Source: Peromyscus leucopus
Lineage: Eukaryota; Chordata; Mammalia; Rodentia; Cricetidae
Direction: 5' to 3'
NCBI RefSeq assembly: GCF_004664715.2
Contig: NC_051086.1
Location: 75,091,366-75,155,365, forward strand
DNA length: 64,000 nucleotides
In this document: positions 22,535 to 33,765 of the stretch, one piece after another
How positions within the stretch are numbered: position 1 is the stretch's first letter
Layout of the letters: the number at the start of each line of letters is the position of its first letter
The notes under the pieces: model-generated
The model's database searches: none
Told to the model about the DNA's origin: nothing
Seen by the model: only the letters and a program-made list of their open reading frames with translations
Position numbers and translations under genes: made by a program

Positions 22535-22700
22535 TCTACAAGCATCAGACTTCTGGTTTCTATGGAGTAAGCATGCACTTTGTGCCGGGCATTGTGCTAG
22601 ACCACTTGCAAGTGACCCTGAGGCTGAGCAGGACAAGCAAACCTTGCTAGCTCGCCTCACAAATCTGTTTGCTAACAGGCCCAGATAAACGATAGGAACA
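22535..22700. mobile_element. L2-like fragment
   Basis: CACTTTGTGCCGGGCATTGT near 22575, then CTAGACCACTTGCAAGTGAC and CTAACAGGCCCAGATAAACG. This matches the L2-type block seen in many mammals. Confidence 0.55.
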
Positions 22701-22807
22701 AACAACTCGTGACCTAGGATTTAAAGCCAGGGTTTTCTGACCTTGGCGATTTTATTCCTTTTAGAAGTGGGACCAGCTTTATTCTTTCTTTTTCTTTTCC
22801 TTTTCAA

Positions 22808-22879
22808 GGTGTTGAGGATTAAACCCAGAGCCTTGTACATGGTTAGAAAGCCCTCTACCACTGAGCTCTGATTTCAGAT
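22808..22879 (-). mobile_element. ID-type SINE
   Basis: GTGTTGAGGATTAAACCCAG, then AGCCTTGTACATGGTTAG and CTCTACCACTGAGCTCTGAT. Moderately diverged. Confidence 0.8.
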
Positions 22880-22898
22880 CATGTTTTTAATTTAATTT

Positions 22899-23012
22899 TT
22901 GTTTTTTGAGATAAAGTCTTAATCTATAGCTCAGATTCACCTCAAACCTGTGATCCTCCTGCCTCTGCTTCTCCAGTGCTGGGATGACAAGTGCATCTCA
23001 CCATACCTGATG
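22899..23012 (-). mobile_element. B1 SINE (older)
   Basis: TTTTGAGATAAAGTCTTAAT, then TCACCTCAAACCTGTGATCC and CTCCAGTGCTGGGATGACAA, ending in CACCATACCTGATG. In reverse orientation and diverged. Confidence 0.82.
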
Positions 23013-23018
23013 ATACCA

Positions 23019-23370
23019 TGTAAGGCAGTTAATATTGATTGTCAACCTCACCCAAGAAACAAGACTCCCAGCATGTCTGTCTGGATTATCTAGGTTTATT
23101 GAAGTGGAAAGACCCATCCTGAATGCAAGTGGCCCTATCACCTGGCCAGGGTTCTTGGGCTGCATGAGAATGAGAACACTAACTCTAGCATTTATCTCTG
23201 TGTTCTAACTGTGGATGCAATTTAATCAGCAGCCTCAAGCTCCTGGAGTCATGATTTCCCCACCACAATGGAGTATACCCCCCAAATTATGAACTAAATT
23301 AAGTCCTTGCTTCCTTGACTTTCTTTTGCTGGTCATTTTATCACAACAGTGAGAAAAGTAAGTAATAGAC
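23019..23370 (+). mobile_element. MaLR-type LTR (ORR1/MT group, older)
   Basis: The 5' part has AATATTGATTGTCAACCTCA, and GAAGTGGAAAGACCCATCCT follows. The middle includes TCAGCAGCCTCAAGCTCCTG. The 3' end is TTTTATCACAACAGTGAGAA followed by AAGTAAGTAATAGAC. Same group as 20931 and 50748. Confidence 0.8.
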
Positions 23371-23479
23371 CTTGTTTTTTATTTGAGTGTTTGATCATCA
23401 TACATCCTTTTGGTATCAACCTCCTTATGTGTTCTTTGCCTACTCCTTATTTCTAGGTTCTCTCTTACACTGGGTGCTC

Positions 23480-23630
23480 ATCCTACACAAAGCCAAGCAT
23501 GTATCACCACATGATGCTATTATTGCCTGTCCCTCTATGCAGTGGTTTCTTGAGAGCAAAGGGTGCATGATGAGTGTCTAGCACTAAGTAAAACTCTCCA
23601 TAATTGTTTATTGAATATTGTCATGAGAAT
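23480..23630 (+). mobile_element. Possible L2 3'-end fragment
   Basis: GGTTTCTTGAGAGCAAAGGG and GTGTCTAGCACTAAGTAAAA precede TAATTGTTTATTGAAT, resembling the L2 3' terminus. Confidence 0.45.
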
Positions 23631-23639
23631 GAACTTTAG

Positions 23640-24470
23640 GTACCATTTGGGGATAGCCCTGTAATTCACAAAGTATATCCAAATATCATTTAAAAATCTG
23701 CAAAACCTCAGGAAGTGAAGAGCCAGAGTTCAAGGTCATTTCTTCTCTGTTGTCATCATCCCTTCATCCACACCCCAAGAAACATCAAGAATGCTGTCTA
23801 CTTCTAGGTATTGGGCGTTTGAGAGGGCAGTCCATGGTGTGTGGTGCGCACATCTGTGTGAGTCTCTGGGCATCTGTATGCCTGCTTGCTTTGTGCTGTT
23901 GAATATGGAGGGATGGAGGAGTCCCAAGCCATCGTATCTAACACGTATGTGTGCTGGTGTCACCTTGTCACTTCTATTCCCTTCACCCCAAATGATGGGC
24001 TTGGTGTTTTCAATTTCGCATATAAAGGTGAAACAGGGAAAAAAATCTAGAACGCATGAAGGATGATACAAATGACAGATTATGATGAGTTTATTGGGAC
24101 AAACTATTGGTGTTCAGCAAAACTTTAAAACTTTACTACATGCAGGAAAATTCTGATTGGCTTCCTTAACACTGACCTTCACTGCACACAGTCATGGAAG
24201 GGATATACAACGTGGCTTTGTTTCTGGGTAGCATTTGAACTTTATTTTCAAAACTTCTCTATAATGGGTTCACCTATTCACTTACTCCTTTTCTTGCCCC
24301 ACACTGATTCCCCTAGGTCCATTTGTGGGCAGGAAGATGAAGGGGACCAGGAACAATACCTTGTCCCAGGCTATGCGCGACATGTACCTGGGACAGTACA
24401 CAGCTCATAGGATACTTTTGGTTAATATTTGAGAGAGGCTCATCTCTTTTTATTCCTCTCCCCTCCCCCC
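23640..24470. other. No recognisable gene or repeat; contains a perfect hairpin
   Basis: Unique-looking. A perfect 9-bp inverted repeat TGTCCCAGG/CCTGGGACA lies at 24362-24370 and 24387-24395. Confidence 0.45.
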
Positions 24471-24616
24471 TTTTTTGAGACAAGGTTTCTTTGTGTAACA
24501 GCCTTGGATGTCTCAGAACTAGCTTTGTAGGACCAGGCTGGCCTTGAATACACAGAGATCCATCTGCCCCTGTCTCCTGAGTGCTGGATCAAAGGCATGT
24601 GATAATACCAACTGGC
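24471..24616 (-). mobile_element. B1 SINE
   Basis: TTTTTTGAGACAAGGTTTCT, then GTAGGACCAGGCTGGCCTTG, CACAGAGATCCATCTGCCCC and GAGTGCTGGATCAAAGGCAT. In reverse orientation. Confidence 0.93.
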
Positions 24617-24619
24617 AGA

Positions 24620-25500
24620 GCTTCTCTTATTTATCGAATGGGAAGGGAGAAAGGTACAGGTGGGGATGTGGGAACTTATAACATATAAACCCCAGGAGGT
24701 AGATTCTGTCTGTATGGTTTGTCTACCACTCCTGACTCACCATGCCATCCGTATTTCATGCTCCATTGTAGGAGGCATGTAGGTCCTTGAACTTACAGAT
24801 AAGCACTAGAAGAACCAGGAATGCTAAACACACAGGGTTGTCTCTTCAAAGGGTGAGGCGTATCAATTTGCCCAGAAGGCTATGAGTGGGCATGGTTAAT
24901 AGCCTGGTGACCTTTGTGTTAACTGTGTGGCCAGGCCACACAGGAATTCTCCCCTAAACCCTTATCTTGAACTTGTTTGTCTTAGTCAATTTATAGCACT
25001 GTCCTCCCCTAGACTCTCATCTTGAGCCTTTTTCTCAGTCAATCTACAGAACCTTGTGGAAGATGTCATTTGTACTTTATAAAGAGTTTCAATGTAGTCA
25101 TGTTCTAAGCTTTGTTGTGCACATGGAGTTGAGTTAATTACCACCAGGAATTTTTTTTCAGCAAATTGTGCTGTGCTTAAATATGCCTAAAATAACTACC
25201 CAGAGTCAGACTCTCAAAGTTTGAACTGACTTCAGTTACTGAGCCATGCTGAACCGAACTGCCTTCTTGTCTCTTGTAGATTGACACTTTGCTGGGCGTG
25301 TTGTTTTCAGACACTCCCACAACCCATATTTTTTATATCCCTCAAATAGAATCTTCATACTGCTCAAGGGTGTTCCAGGTAGCCTTATAACTCTCTGCTT
25401 TGCACCTTACCTCTCCCCTTTATCTTCCTTCCTGCCCCAAGGTCCTTGACTTGACTACAATTCCCCTTCCTGTGCATTAATCATGGCCATGGTCTTTCTC
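24620..25500. other. Unclassified; contains a diverged tandem duplication
   Basis: 24949-25000 and 25004-25050 are diverged copies of one another: CTCCCCTAAACC.CTTATCTTGA versus CTCCCCTAGACTCTCATCTTGA, both followed by TCAGTCAAT or TTAGTCAAT. The block 24909-25320 has the feel of an LTR, but I cannot match it to a family. Confidence 0.4.
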
Positions 25501-25504
25501 AAAG

Positions 25505-25690
25505 CCAGATGCCTGGATCTGAATCCCAGCCTCATTCACATATGACTTTATAGTCTAGCAAATTCCGTAGCTTCTCATCAGCTTCCTCATTTGTAAAATG
25601 AGGGCACGGGCTGTGTTTGTCAGAGGACCATTGAGAAGAGTATGTGGATTAATAGAGTCTTTAGAGCAGACTAAACACCTCTTTGCCACA
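25505..25690 (+). mobile_element. MIR
   Basis: GCCTGGATCTGAATCCCAGC near 25510, then CAGCTTCCTCATTTGTAAAA near 25580 and ATGTGGATTAATAGAGTC near 25641. Good order match to MIR over most of its length. Confidence 0.85.
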
Positions 25691-27174
25691 GTTATGATTA
25701 TGCACATGAGTGTGATCGTTCTGTCCTTGGGCTCTCGGGGGCTGTCAGGAAAAGGCAGGCAATCTCAGAGAGGACAGATCCTTGCAATGTCCGTGACATT
25801 TTCAGTAGTGTGGTAACTTCGGCTATTTCCAGAAAGTCTTAACCTCAGCCAACCAGGAAGATCACACTGAGGCCAGAGGGAGCAAATCATTTCTCTGCTG
25901 TTCTACCCAACTACCCATCAGTGTGCAATGTACATTTCCTGTTGGGAAGACCCTGTGTGACTGTCCTCCTTTCTCCTGTCCATCTAGGAGCCCCTTGGTC
26001 TTTCCAGGCTCTCTCTTCTCCCCCTCGAGTTACGGGTCCACCCTGAAGGACTTCACCACAAAACATTTTGGGCATTCCGTGTCTGCCTAGTCCTTGATAT
26101 AAAACCTCCACGATACCCTAAACCTTACTTTGCTGTTACTGTCAGCCTCTTACAAGAGAACTTGGAAAGCTTCTGTCCTCAGTCCTGTCCTGCTTTTCCT
26201 AAGACCGTCACTCAGGAAAGGGTGGGTGTGGGAAGAGAAGGTAAGGACAGCACCTCCATCTTGTAGAGCCCAGGAAGATCAAGCTATTGGCAGTGAGGTG
26301 GCTGGTGTGATGTCAGTTGGAGCAAGCAAACAGCTTGGGATCCAGCTGCACCCTGACTGTGATTTCAGACCATGCAGCAGGAGCCTGACTCTGCTACTAA
26401 AAACCACCTGCTCTCATCAGTATGCAGACCCCGATGGAGAGAGGCACTAATTTACAACAAAGGTGCCACGTAGCAGACATGTGTCAATACGGGACTTTCA
26501 GCTTGGGTGAGGAAATAAATCTCTTTTTGGAATGAATGTCATGATTGACCGTGGAGCATATAAACTTGCTATGCAATTGATTCCGAAGCAGAGTGAGAAT
26601 GTGACTAAGAGGTATGGGTTGCATACCTCACACTGTGCTCGCTGCCTTCTCTCTCTTCTCCTCCTCTGTTCTGCTTTAGATCTAACTCACATCTCTCATG
26701 CTGTGCTCAGGTTTCTTCCTGCACATTCTCATTACCATGGAAATGAATAGCAATGGGTCTGAGCCTTCAAAAGGTTGTGATAGTTGTTGTCTTGTGATCA
26801 CTCTGTCCTCAGACACGTGTACCACCAATAACACTGAATTTCCATCCTGATCCCTCCCGTCTCCTCTTGGGATTAAATCTGTGAATATCAGTGAGGTATG
26901 GGAATTTAGGCCATGGGACTCTGCCTCTGGAAAGAGGGTATATACTGAGAAGAGAACACATCACTGAGTTTTAAGAGTCTGAGTACTGTGGCTTTGAGGC
27001 TTGGTCTGATGTATTTACGGGTTGGCCTCTGTCACCCAGAGCACAGCATTATATCAGCCAGTGTGCTGAAGGTGCCCTCAGTGGTTTATGGCTATGATAA
27101 TGGAGTTGTTATGGGCCCTGGTGAGCTGGAATTTATCAAGACTCAGGTTCCTTTTTGAGTAGATGGTGCAAATA
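25691..27174. other. No recognisable gene or repeat
   Basis: Unique-looking sequence. The 106-codon frame at 26130-26450 has no recognisable domain. Confidence 0.45.
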
Positions 27175-27440
27175 ACAACAGGAATAGCAGTGATGATGAT
27201 GATGATGAAATGGCCCATGCCTGCTTAACTTTTACTATGTGCCTGGCTCATCTGTTAACACTCACCATACATTATTTTGTTCTGTTTATTAGTCTTTTAA
27301 GGTGGATATCATTTTACCACAAACTAATGGCTGGGGAAATAGGCAGGTTGAAGTTAAATGGTGTCCTGGAGGCCACACATGTGGTAGGATTTGAGCTGGG
27401 AATTCAAATTTAGACAGTTAGAATCCAGAGTTCAAATGCT
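27175..27440 (-). mobile_element. MIR, near full length
   Basis: Preceded by a (GAT)n-like patch (27193-27206). The MIR blocks are TTAACTTTTACTATGTGCCT, AATGGCTGGGGAAATAGGCA and TTTGAGCTGGGAATTCAAAT. The 67-codon frame here is part of the repeat. Confidence 0.8.
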
Positions 27441-28316
27441 CCAAGCTCTCCCACAGCCACAGGAAGAGGAGGGTATCCTCATTTTGACATTGACGAAGCC
27501 TACATTTTGCTGTGTGTGCACATGAGTGTAAGCACCCATGCACACGGATGTCCAAGGGCAGCTGCTCTGAGTATTGAAACATTGGGGGTCATTCCGGTTG
27601 CTAGTCTGGATTCTGGGTCACCTTGGGCTTGGCCTGCCCAGTCCCTCTGTCCATTCTCTAACGTGGGTTTCTGGAGCTGTTTTGGAAGGGCAGGCCAAGG
27701 AGAAAAGACTCAAGGTCACTTCCAACCCTACAGCTCTTCCATCTTCCATTCCAGACGCCTTTCATCTCAGGCTCTCGGTCGGACTCTTCACATGCAGGCT
27801 GAATACATCCTTCCTTGGGGACCATGGTCCACATCACAGGGCAGCTTTAATGCCCACACCTCATTTAGACTATAGAGCGTACTGCGAGGGAAGAATGGGT
27901 TCAGATAGGGGAGGCAGGGAGCATGACTAACAAAAATAAGCCAAGGGACTAAGAGACTCAATGGTTCCCAAGTCAAGCCGTAGTCTAATCGGTGGATATT
28001 AATGCAGCGAAAAAAAGAGCGAGTCTTGCAACAGGGGAACAGACTAAATGAATTAAGGCAACTACTTATAACAGGCCATCATGGAACCACTAACTAATGA
28101 TAAAGAAGGATATCTGGTGACATGAGAAGTTAGTTGCTATATATTACTTAGTATGACCACCAAGTATGCACCATCTGATGCCATTCTTATAAAAGTACAT
28201 ATACACATATGTGTAGTATTTATTTATGTTGTTCATGCACTATTATGTATGGAAAACAACTTGGATATTTATATTTCTAAATATTCAGTATGCTTATCCT
28301 AGGTTTGTGAATGGTT
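27441..28316. other. No recognisable gene or repeat
   Basis: Unique-looking. Overlapping 122- and 118-codon plus frames (27507-27875, 27574-27930) have no recognisable domain, and their overlap in two frames argues against coding. Confidence 0.4.
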
Positions 28317-28416
28317 TAGATTTTTTTCTTTTTGAGCTGAGGACTGAACCCAGGGCCTTGCACTTGCTAAGCAAGCGCTGTACCACTGAGATAAATCCCC
28401 AACCCCTAGATTTTTT
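28317..28416 (-). mobile_element. ID SINE with 10-bp target-site duplication
   Basis: The ID body at about 28336-28406 has AGGACTGAACCCAGGGCCTT, ACTTGCTAAGCAAGCGCTGT and CCACTGAGATAAATCCCCAA. Direct repeats TAGATTTTTT flank it at 28317-28326 and 28407-28416. Low divergence makes it one of the younger inserts here. Confidence 0.93.
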
Positions 28417-28419
28417 AAA

Positions 28420-29369
28420 AACTGCATTTACTTTTAAATTTTCAATAGTGAACCTGAATTTGGAATCAGATAAACATTCATTAAAGAAAATAAGAACAAA
28501 TTATTAAAAAGGAGGCACTTAATACCAACTCCAGGAAAATAGAGAATCACAGAGAGAGAACAGAAAATAGCTATTTACTGCAATGTCCTGGCCATTAAGA
28601 TTTGAATTTGGAGCCATGAGAATTCTAGGCCTTGTCATGTCTAGAGATGAATCATGATCTAGGCCTCACCTTGGCTTCCTGGCTTTAAGTCCATATTCAC
28701 TGGGATTTTTAATTTGAGCTTTATATGTCTTGACATTGGGAATATTCTAGTTACGTAAAGAACAAGAGGCACCCCTATTTTGGAACAACCCATTCTTGGT
28801 GTAGGACTGGCCTCATGGTGCTGTGAGACAGCAGAAGGACAAGCAGGTAGATTTAGCACTGGACAGAGTGTAATTTGTTAAAGCATTTGCTTATGGAAGC
28901 CAAGTTCTGAGCAGCAGCTAGATCAGTGATTTGGGTAAGAAAGTAGGGGCATGCTTAATCCTTGATATTTGGTTGGCTCAAAGCTAGTATCAAAGAATTA
29001 GGCGCAAACTCAGAGTTGGGGACTTTGTACTATTCTGTTTCATTTATTTATGGTTTGTTGGGAAACTATGGAAGAAAACTAGCCAGGGTTGTTCCTGAGC
29101 CGTCATGGTGAACCTACACAACATGGAGGCCATCATGTCATGGAAAATCCATTCTGCTGAATGTGAGAAACAGTCACTTTGGCGGTCATGTATAGTGAGT
29201 TCCTTTTGAACATGGTGAATGGGAGCCTGTTCAAAAGTGACCTATCAATCAACTCTTGGGCCTGTGATTTTTAAGGGTAAGACCCCAGGGATGTGGTGAC
29301 AAGGTTGAGGGACTCTCTGTATGGAGCTGGTCAGCTGACTTTTCCCTCAAGACATCTCTCCTTTGGAGA
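28420..29369. other. No recognisable gene or repeat
   Basis: Unique-looking, AT-rich sequence. Confidence 0.45.
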
Positions 29370-29560
29370 CAGTGTGATATGCTGGAAGGGGTTTGAATTT
29401 GGAAGTCAGTAGGCCCTTCTTCAGATACTAGCTCTGTCATGTCTTAGCAAATGGACACTGAGCTGCTGACTTAACATTCCTGAAACTAGCCTTTCTCATC
29501 TGTAAAGTGGACACAATAAAACATCATGTCCTCTAGGGATCACATAAGATATAGGGCATG
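29370..29560 (+). mobile_element. MIR
   Basis: GGTTTGAATTTGGAAGTCAG, then TACTAGCTCTGTCATGTCTT and TCTCATCTGTAAAGTGGACA. Covers most of the MIR core. Confidence 0.8.
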
Positions 29561-29732
29561 AGGTTCCTGCTTTGTGTGTGGAATAGCAATTCCCTCTTGT
29601 TTGTCCACAATGTCAAGGAAGGCAAGAATAACATAATCCAGGGAAACCACAGTCCTTGTTTATGGGGACACAGCAAAACTACTCTGGTCTTGTTCCTTGC
29701 TTTCTCCAATACGCCTTTGTGTCTATTTAGAG

Positions 29733-29935
29733 CAGGGGTTAATAAGCATAACCTAGGGGGAAATATGGCCCACTGCTCATATTTTTAAAATAAAGTTTTA
29801 TTGGCAGACAGCCACATCCTTCCACTGATGTATTGCCCAGGGCAACAAAGCTGAGTAGTCGTGGAAGTCTGCATGGCTTATGAAGCCTAAAAAGTGGCTC
29901 CCTGGCCCTTTATAGAAAAAGCTTAGTGGTCCCTG
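29733..29935. mobile_element. hAT-type nonautonomous DNA transposon fossil
   Basis: The terminal CAGGGGTTAA at 29733 pairs with GGTCCCTG near 29929-29935 as imperfect inverted termini. The interior has AATAAAGTTTTATTGGCAGA, CAGCCACATCC and TGGCCCTTTATAGAAAAAGC, a widespread mammalian hAT-Charlie-type element. The flanking 8-bp duplication is no longer visible. The exact name is not assigned. Confidence 0.72.
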
Positions 29936-30515
29936 GTGAAGAACATTAATTCCTACTCAGATGGGAGGAATTTCAGAGTTGGGGAATCATAGAGCCATAA
30001 AAGCAAAGAAACTACCAAGAGGTTAGAGAAGAAAAGATCTGTGAGGAAACGGCGCTTTTTAGGGAAAGGAGGGAAACTAAAAGAAGAATATAGACTTCCA
30101 CAGACCCAGCAAGAGCCCCAAAAGACGAGCCAGCAAGTATTAGGAAATCAATAAATCTGATTCCTTTAATTTCTTTGTCTCTGTGGGGGATGCAAAGCCG
30201 TTTGCAGAGATTATGAGGAAATATGTGTTGAGTAGCTGGCAAAAGGCCAGGTCTCAAGATGGTCCTTCTGAAAGCTGGCTGGCGACAAGGCTTTCGTCCA
30301 CTATTTGTCTTCCATGCCTCTGGGCTCTGACTTTAAGATCTGGAACTTGATGTTACTTGCAAATCTATCATTGTCTATGGCCAATTGGTCCCTAAGCCTT
30401 GCCTACTCCTACTCCTTAAATATACTGCCAGTCTGTCCCTTTCTTTTCGCCTCTGCTGCCTTAGTCCTAGTTCATACCTTAGTATCTTACTAGGATTACT
30501 ATGATAACCCATGCT
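29936..30515. other. No recognisable gene or repeat
   Basis: Unique-looking sequence. Confidence 0.4.
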
Positions 30516-30625
30516 CATTGGTACATCCACCCATCCACTCATCTATCTGCCTACCTAACTATCTACCCATTTGCTCACCAGCCTACCCATCCTCCCCTCT
30601 ATATAATCATCCACCCCTACATTCA
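30516..30625. repeat. Degenerate (ATCC/ATCT)n tract
   Basis: Imperfect CATCCACCCATCCACTCATC-type units decaying to CTACCTAACTATCTACC. An aged tetranucleotide repeat. Confidence 0.75.
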
Positions 30626-30818
30626 TCACCTACTTGAACTACATGTCTGACATGGGCCATGTATTGGGCTAAGCCCAGAGACACAAAGCTGAGCATAACA
30701 TGAGCTTTACCCCTAAGAATTCACTAACTAGAGGCCTTTTATAAATGAATTCTACTTTCAGCCTCACTCTACCCAGGCTCTTCTTCCTATTCTGTAGGAT
30801 GATCACATCACACCTTCC

Positions 30819-30860
30819 AGTGTGTGTATGTGTGTGTGCACGTGCGTGCGTGCGTGCGTG

Positions 30861-30900
<40 letters not shown>

Positions 30901-30904
30901 TAGG
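30819..30904. repeat. (GT)n/(GTGC)n alternating purine-pyrimidine repeat
   Basis: GT units give way to GTGCGTGC units (30838-30862) and return to (GT)n to about 30890. The CG-containing alternating stretch has strong Z-DNA potential. His/Thr-rich frames on the minus strand are artefacts. Confidence 0.95.
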
Positions 30905-31139
30905 TACACATGTGGAAGCCAGGTGTGATCTTTCAAAAGTACACATATGCTTCTGCTGGTCTCCTCGTTAAAACTCTTGAATAATTTTCCATCATCTACA
31001 GAACAGGGTCCAAAGTCTTTAGTGAGGAATTTAAGTATCTTTGTAAACCAATTTCCATTTTCCTTCTTTGCCTTTTCTCCCATCTACCTACATTTTAGTG
31101 AAAAAAAAAATCCTTGTTATTGTTCAAGCTTATCATGAG

Positions 31140-31400
31140 CTTTCACACTATATTAGGGCCAGTAACAGTAGGCTGTGCTATAGTAACAAATAAATCATAA
31201 AGTTTCAGGGCTTTAATGCAATGATATTTTGTATACTGTTTTTGCTCAGTCCAATGTGATGTTTCTGGTTGGGTGCCCTTCCTGGGTAGCTTTCCTCTGT
31301 GTGATGACTCAGGGATCCAACATCCCTCCATCTCTAAAAGTGAGTTCAGGTTCATCCCAGAGTCATCCAGCCAGCGGGTGAAGGGGCACAAATGCACAGA
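31140..31400. mobile_element. Possible old DNA-transposon or MER fossil
   Basis: AGTAACAAATAAATCATAAA with ATGACTCAGGGATCC and CCAGCCAGCGGGTGAAGGG resembles a widespread mammalian MER block that I cannot name with confidence. Confidence 0.3.
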
Positions 31401-31754
31401 GCAAAGCTTAAGAGATTTTAGGAGTCATATCTTCTGGTCACTCTGGCCTGTTTCATTGACTCAAATTCATTGTATGATGCTGCCAACTGGAGGGAAGGTC
31501 AGGGAATGTTTAGCTGTGTGCTCAAGAGAACAGATGTAGGGTTGATGGACAAATCGTGTCTTTTTTTTTTTTTATCTCCCACACCTTTGTGCCTTTGTCT
31601 TGGCTGTCTTCTCTGCACGGACTCACTTTCCTCAGCTTTTCTGGGCACGTGAACCTCCCTCATCCTTTCAGGCTATGCCCGGGAAAGCATTGGGTGGCCC
31701 ATGCTTCCTCCTGTGCTGCCGCAGCTCTTTGTCTCTTGCTGGCGTCAGCCAGAT
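31401..31754. other. No recognisable gene or repeat
   Basis: Unique-looking, with a T-run at 31560-31573. Confidence 0.45.
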
Positions 31755-31880
31755 TTTTCCATGTGCCAGATGCAATTCTGATCTCTTCACAAGCACTGAC
31801 ACTTCATGAGGTCAGTCCTCCCCAACTCAAAGATGAGGAGGAACCCGAGGCTTATGAGGTAAAGCAAATGTTCAAGGGCT
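31755..31880 (-). mobile_element. MIR fragment
   Basis: CATGTGCCAGATGCAATTCT, then TGACACTTCATGAGGTCAGT and GATGAGGAGGAACCCGAGGC. Confidence 0.75.
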
Positions 31881-31929
31881 TTAATATTATGTAGCAGCCT
31901 GTTGTACTAATCTTTTTCCAGTCTGTTGT

Positions 31930-32030
31930 TCTACAGACCCCTGAGCTCCTCTCAAGCAGGAGCCTGGCTCGACTCATCTTTTATGCCTGAAATAATGACA
32001 AAGTCTCAGGAACTGTTTATTGCACGAGCC
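31930..32030 (+). mobile_element. Possible L2 3' fragment
   Basis: GAGCTCCTCTCAAGCAGGAG followed by a diverged AGGAACTGTTTATTG end. Confidence 0.35.
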
Positions 32031-32619
32031 TGTGTAGCCATGGGCTATTAATATGTTTATCAATTGGTGAATTTACTTAATATTAATTCATAATGGAGTA
32101 TACCCAACAAGTATGTTTATCCCCACAGGAGGTTTAAGAACTGAGTCACCCGCTGGATGTGGCTAGGGATGAGTGGCTTGTTCTTTTAGAATGAGTCCGT
32201 GACCAGCTGGACATCCTGTGGTACTTGCTGATGCTGCAGCAGGAGCCTGCTTCTGACACAGCACTTGCCTTGCAAGCTGTTCTCTCTCAGTCACTGTGAA
32301 CTTTGCATGATCACCTTCCAACAGCTGGGCTGCACTGTGAGCCATCATGCACCAAACACAGACCCCAAGACTGCAACCGATCGGAAGTCACCTGCCTCTA
32401 GTTTGACCTTTGGGAAACCTTTTATCCATCACTTGAAAGAATAGCCGGTAGCGCTGTTTTGTCTCTGAGAACCAACCATGCATTAGATTGATCCAAATGA
32501 GCTGGAATCATGTGCTGGGCCTAGAGTAAGGCAATGTGAGATGAACAGGATCCAGAGGGTTTGTGTACTCATTGGCTGGGGCAGGAGAAAGAGGGATAAT
32601 CAGTGAGGCTTCCCTGATG
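32031..32619. other. No recognisable gene or repeat
   Basis: Unique-looking sequence; 32505-32600 may hold more L2-like remnant. Confidence 0.4.
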
Positions 32620-32990
32620 GGGCTGCTGTGGAGAGTAAGTGGGACAGTGCAGGTAAAGCATGCAGCTAGTGTTGGGCACATCAGTAAGTGCTGGTTAGGC
32701 TTAACTGTCACGAGTACAGTGTAGTGTGATGAGTGTTATCCTGGTGTCATGGGTCAAATGCTCTAAAAGGACAGTGTCCAGGTGTGCTAGGGCACCCAGA
32801 GGAGGGGAATGTTCACAGAGGCAGTGCAATCTGAGTAAGACTTCAGTGGATAGCTAGAAATGCACCAGAGAGATATGACAATGTGAGGGTGGAAATAGGA
32901 CTCAGAGGCAGAGGAAAATACAGGCACAATAATAAATTTGTTCTCTGAGGATAACAGGAGTTGTCGGTGAGGACTGGAGGGGGTACTGTG
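32620..32990 (+). mobile_element. MIR 3' end and L2-like remnant
   Basis: 32640-32700 has GTGCAGGTAAAGCATGCAGC and GCACATCAGTAAGTGCTGG, a MIR 3' pattern. 32790-32990 has GAGGCAGTGCAATCTGAGTA and GATAGCTAGAAATGCACCAG, L2-like. Both diverged. Confidence 0.45.
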
Positions 32991-33019
32991 GCAGAAAGGA
33001 GATGGAACAGATGCTGTAA

Positions 33020-33440
33020 CAGTTAGAAAATGTTCTCCACATCCCAGATGTCCTCATCCTAATCTCTGGCACCTGTGACTATGTTGCCTTCTTTGCTAGG
33101 GGAGGGGAGTTCAGTTGTAGATGGAATTCAGGTACTCATCTTAAATAAGGTTGATCTCTAATTTGGGAGCTTATTACAGACTGTGTGACCTCAGCATATT
33201 CACAGGTATCCTTAAAACTGGAAGACAGAGGTGGAAATGATCAAAGAAGTGCAGTGTGAGAACCATTTAACTTGTTTTGAATCAATTGGATTTGGAGATG
33301 GAGAAAGGAGCCATGAGCCAAGGACTGTAGTGATACCTGGAATTAGTATAAAGTCAGGAAGTGGATACCCTGCAAGACTGCCTTTTGTATATCTAAACTC
33401 CAGAGCTAAAAGGTAGACCAAAGTTGTGGTCATTTGTTAC
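33020..33440 (+). mobile_element. MLT1-type LTR
   Basis: AGATGTCCTCATCCTAATCT near 33045 is followed by TCTGGCACCTGTGACTATGT. An AAATAAGGTTGATCTCTAAT block lies near 33142-33163, and ATATCTAAACTCCAGAGCTA near 33390. Typical MLT1 order. Confidence 0.75.
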
Positions 33441-33445
33441 GGAAA

Positions 33446-33755
33446 TGTCTTAGCCTGTTTTCTGTTGCTGTGACAGAATACTTGAGTCTGAGTAACTTGT
33501 AAAGACAAGAGGTTTATTATGGCTAATGATTCTGGAGGCCAGAAGTCCAACCGTGGGTGGGATATCTGTTAAATGTCAGGTGAGAGATTCATGCTTCATC
33601 GGCTCAGGAAGGGAAAAGGGAGAACAGGTGGTTTCAGAAGGAAGGGGGAAGGGGAATGGATACTTTGTAACAACCTCCTCTTGTGGTAACAATTGAGTCC
33701 CAAGAGGGGAACTCACTCCTGGGAGATGAAATTCACTCATTTAAGAATTATTATG
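33446..33755 (-). mobile_element. Old MaLR (MST-type) LTR
   Basis: TGTCTTAGCCTGTTTTCTGT at 33446, then GTGACAGAATACTTGAGTCT, AAGAGGTTTATTATGGCTAA and TTGTGGTAACAATTGAGTCC. Minus orientation. Confidence 0.78.
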
Positions 33756-33765
33756 AGTAGGAATT

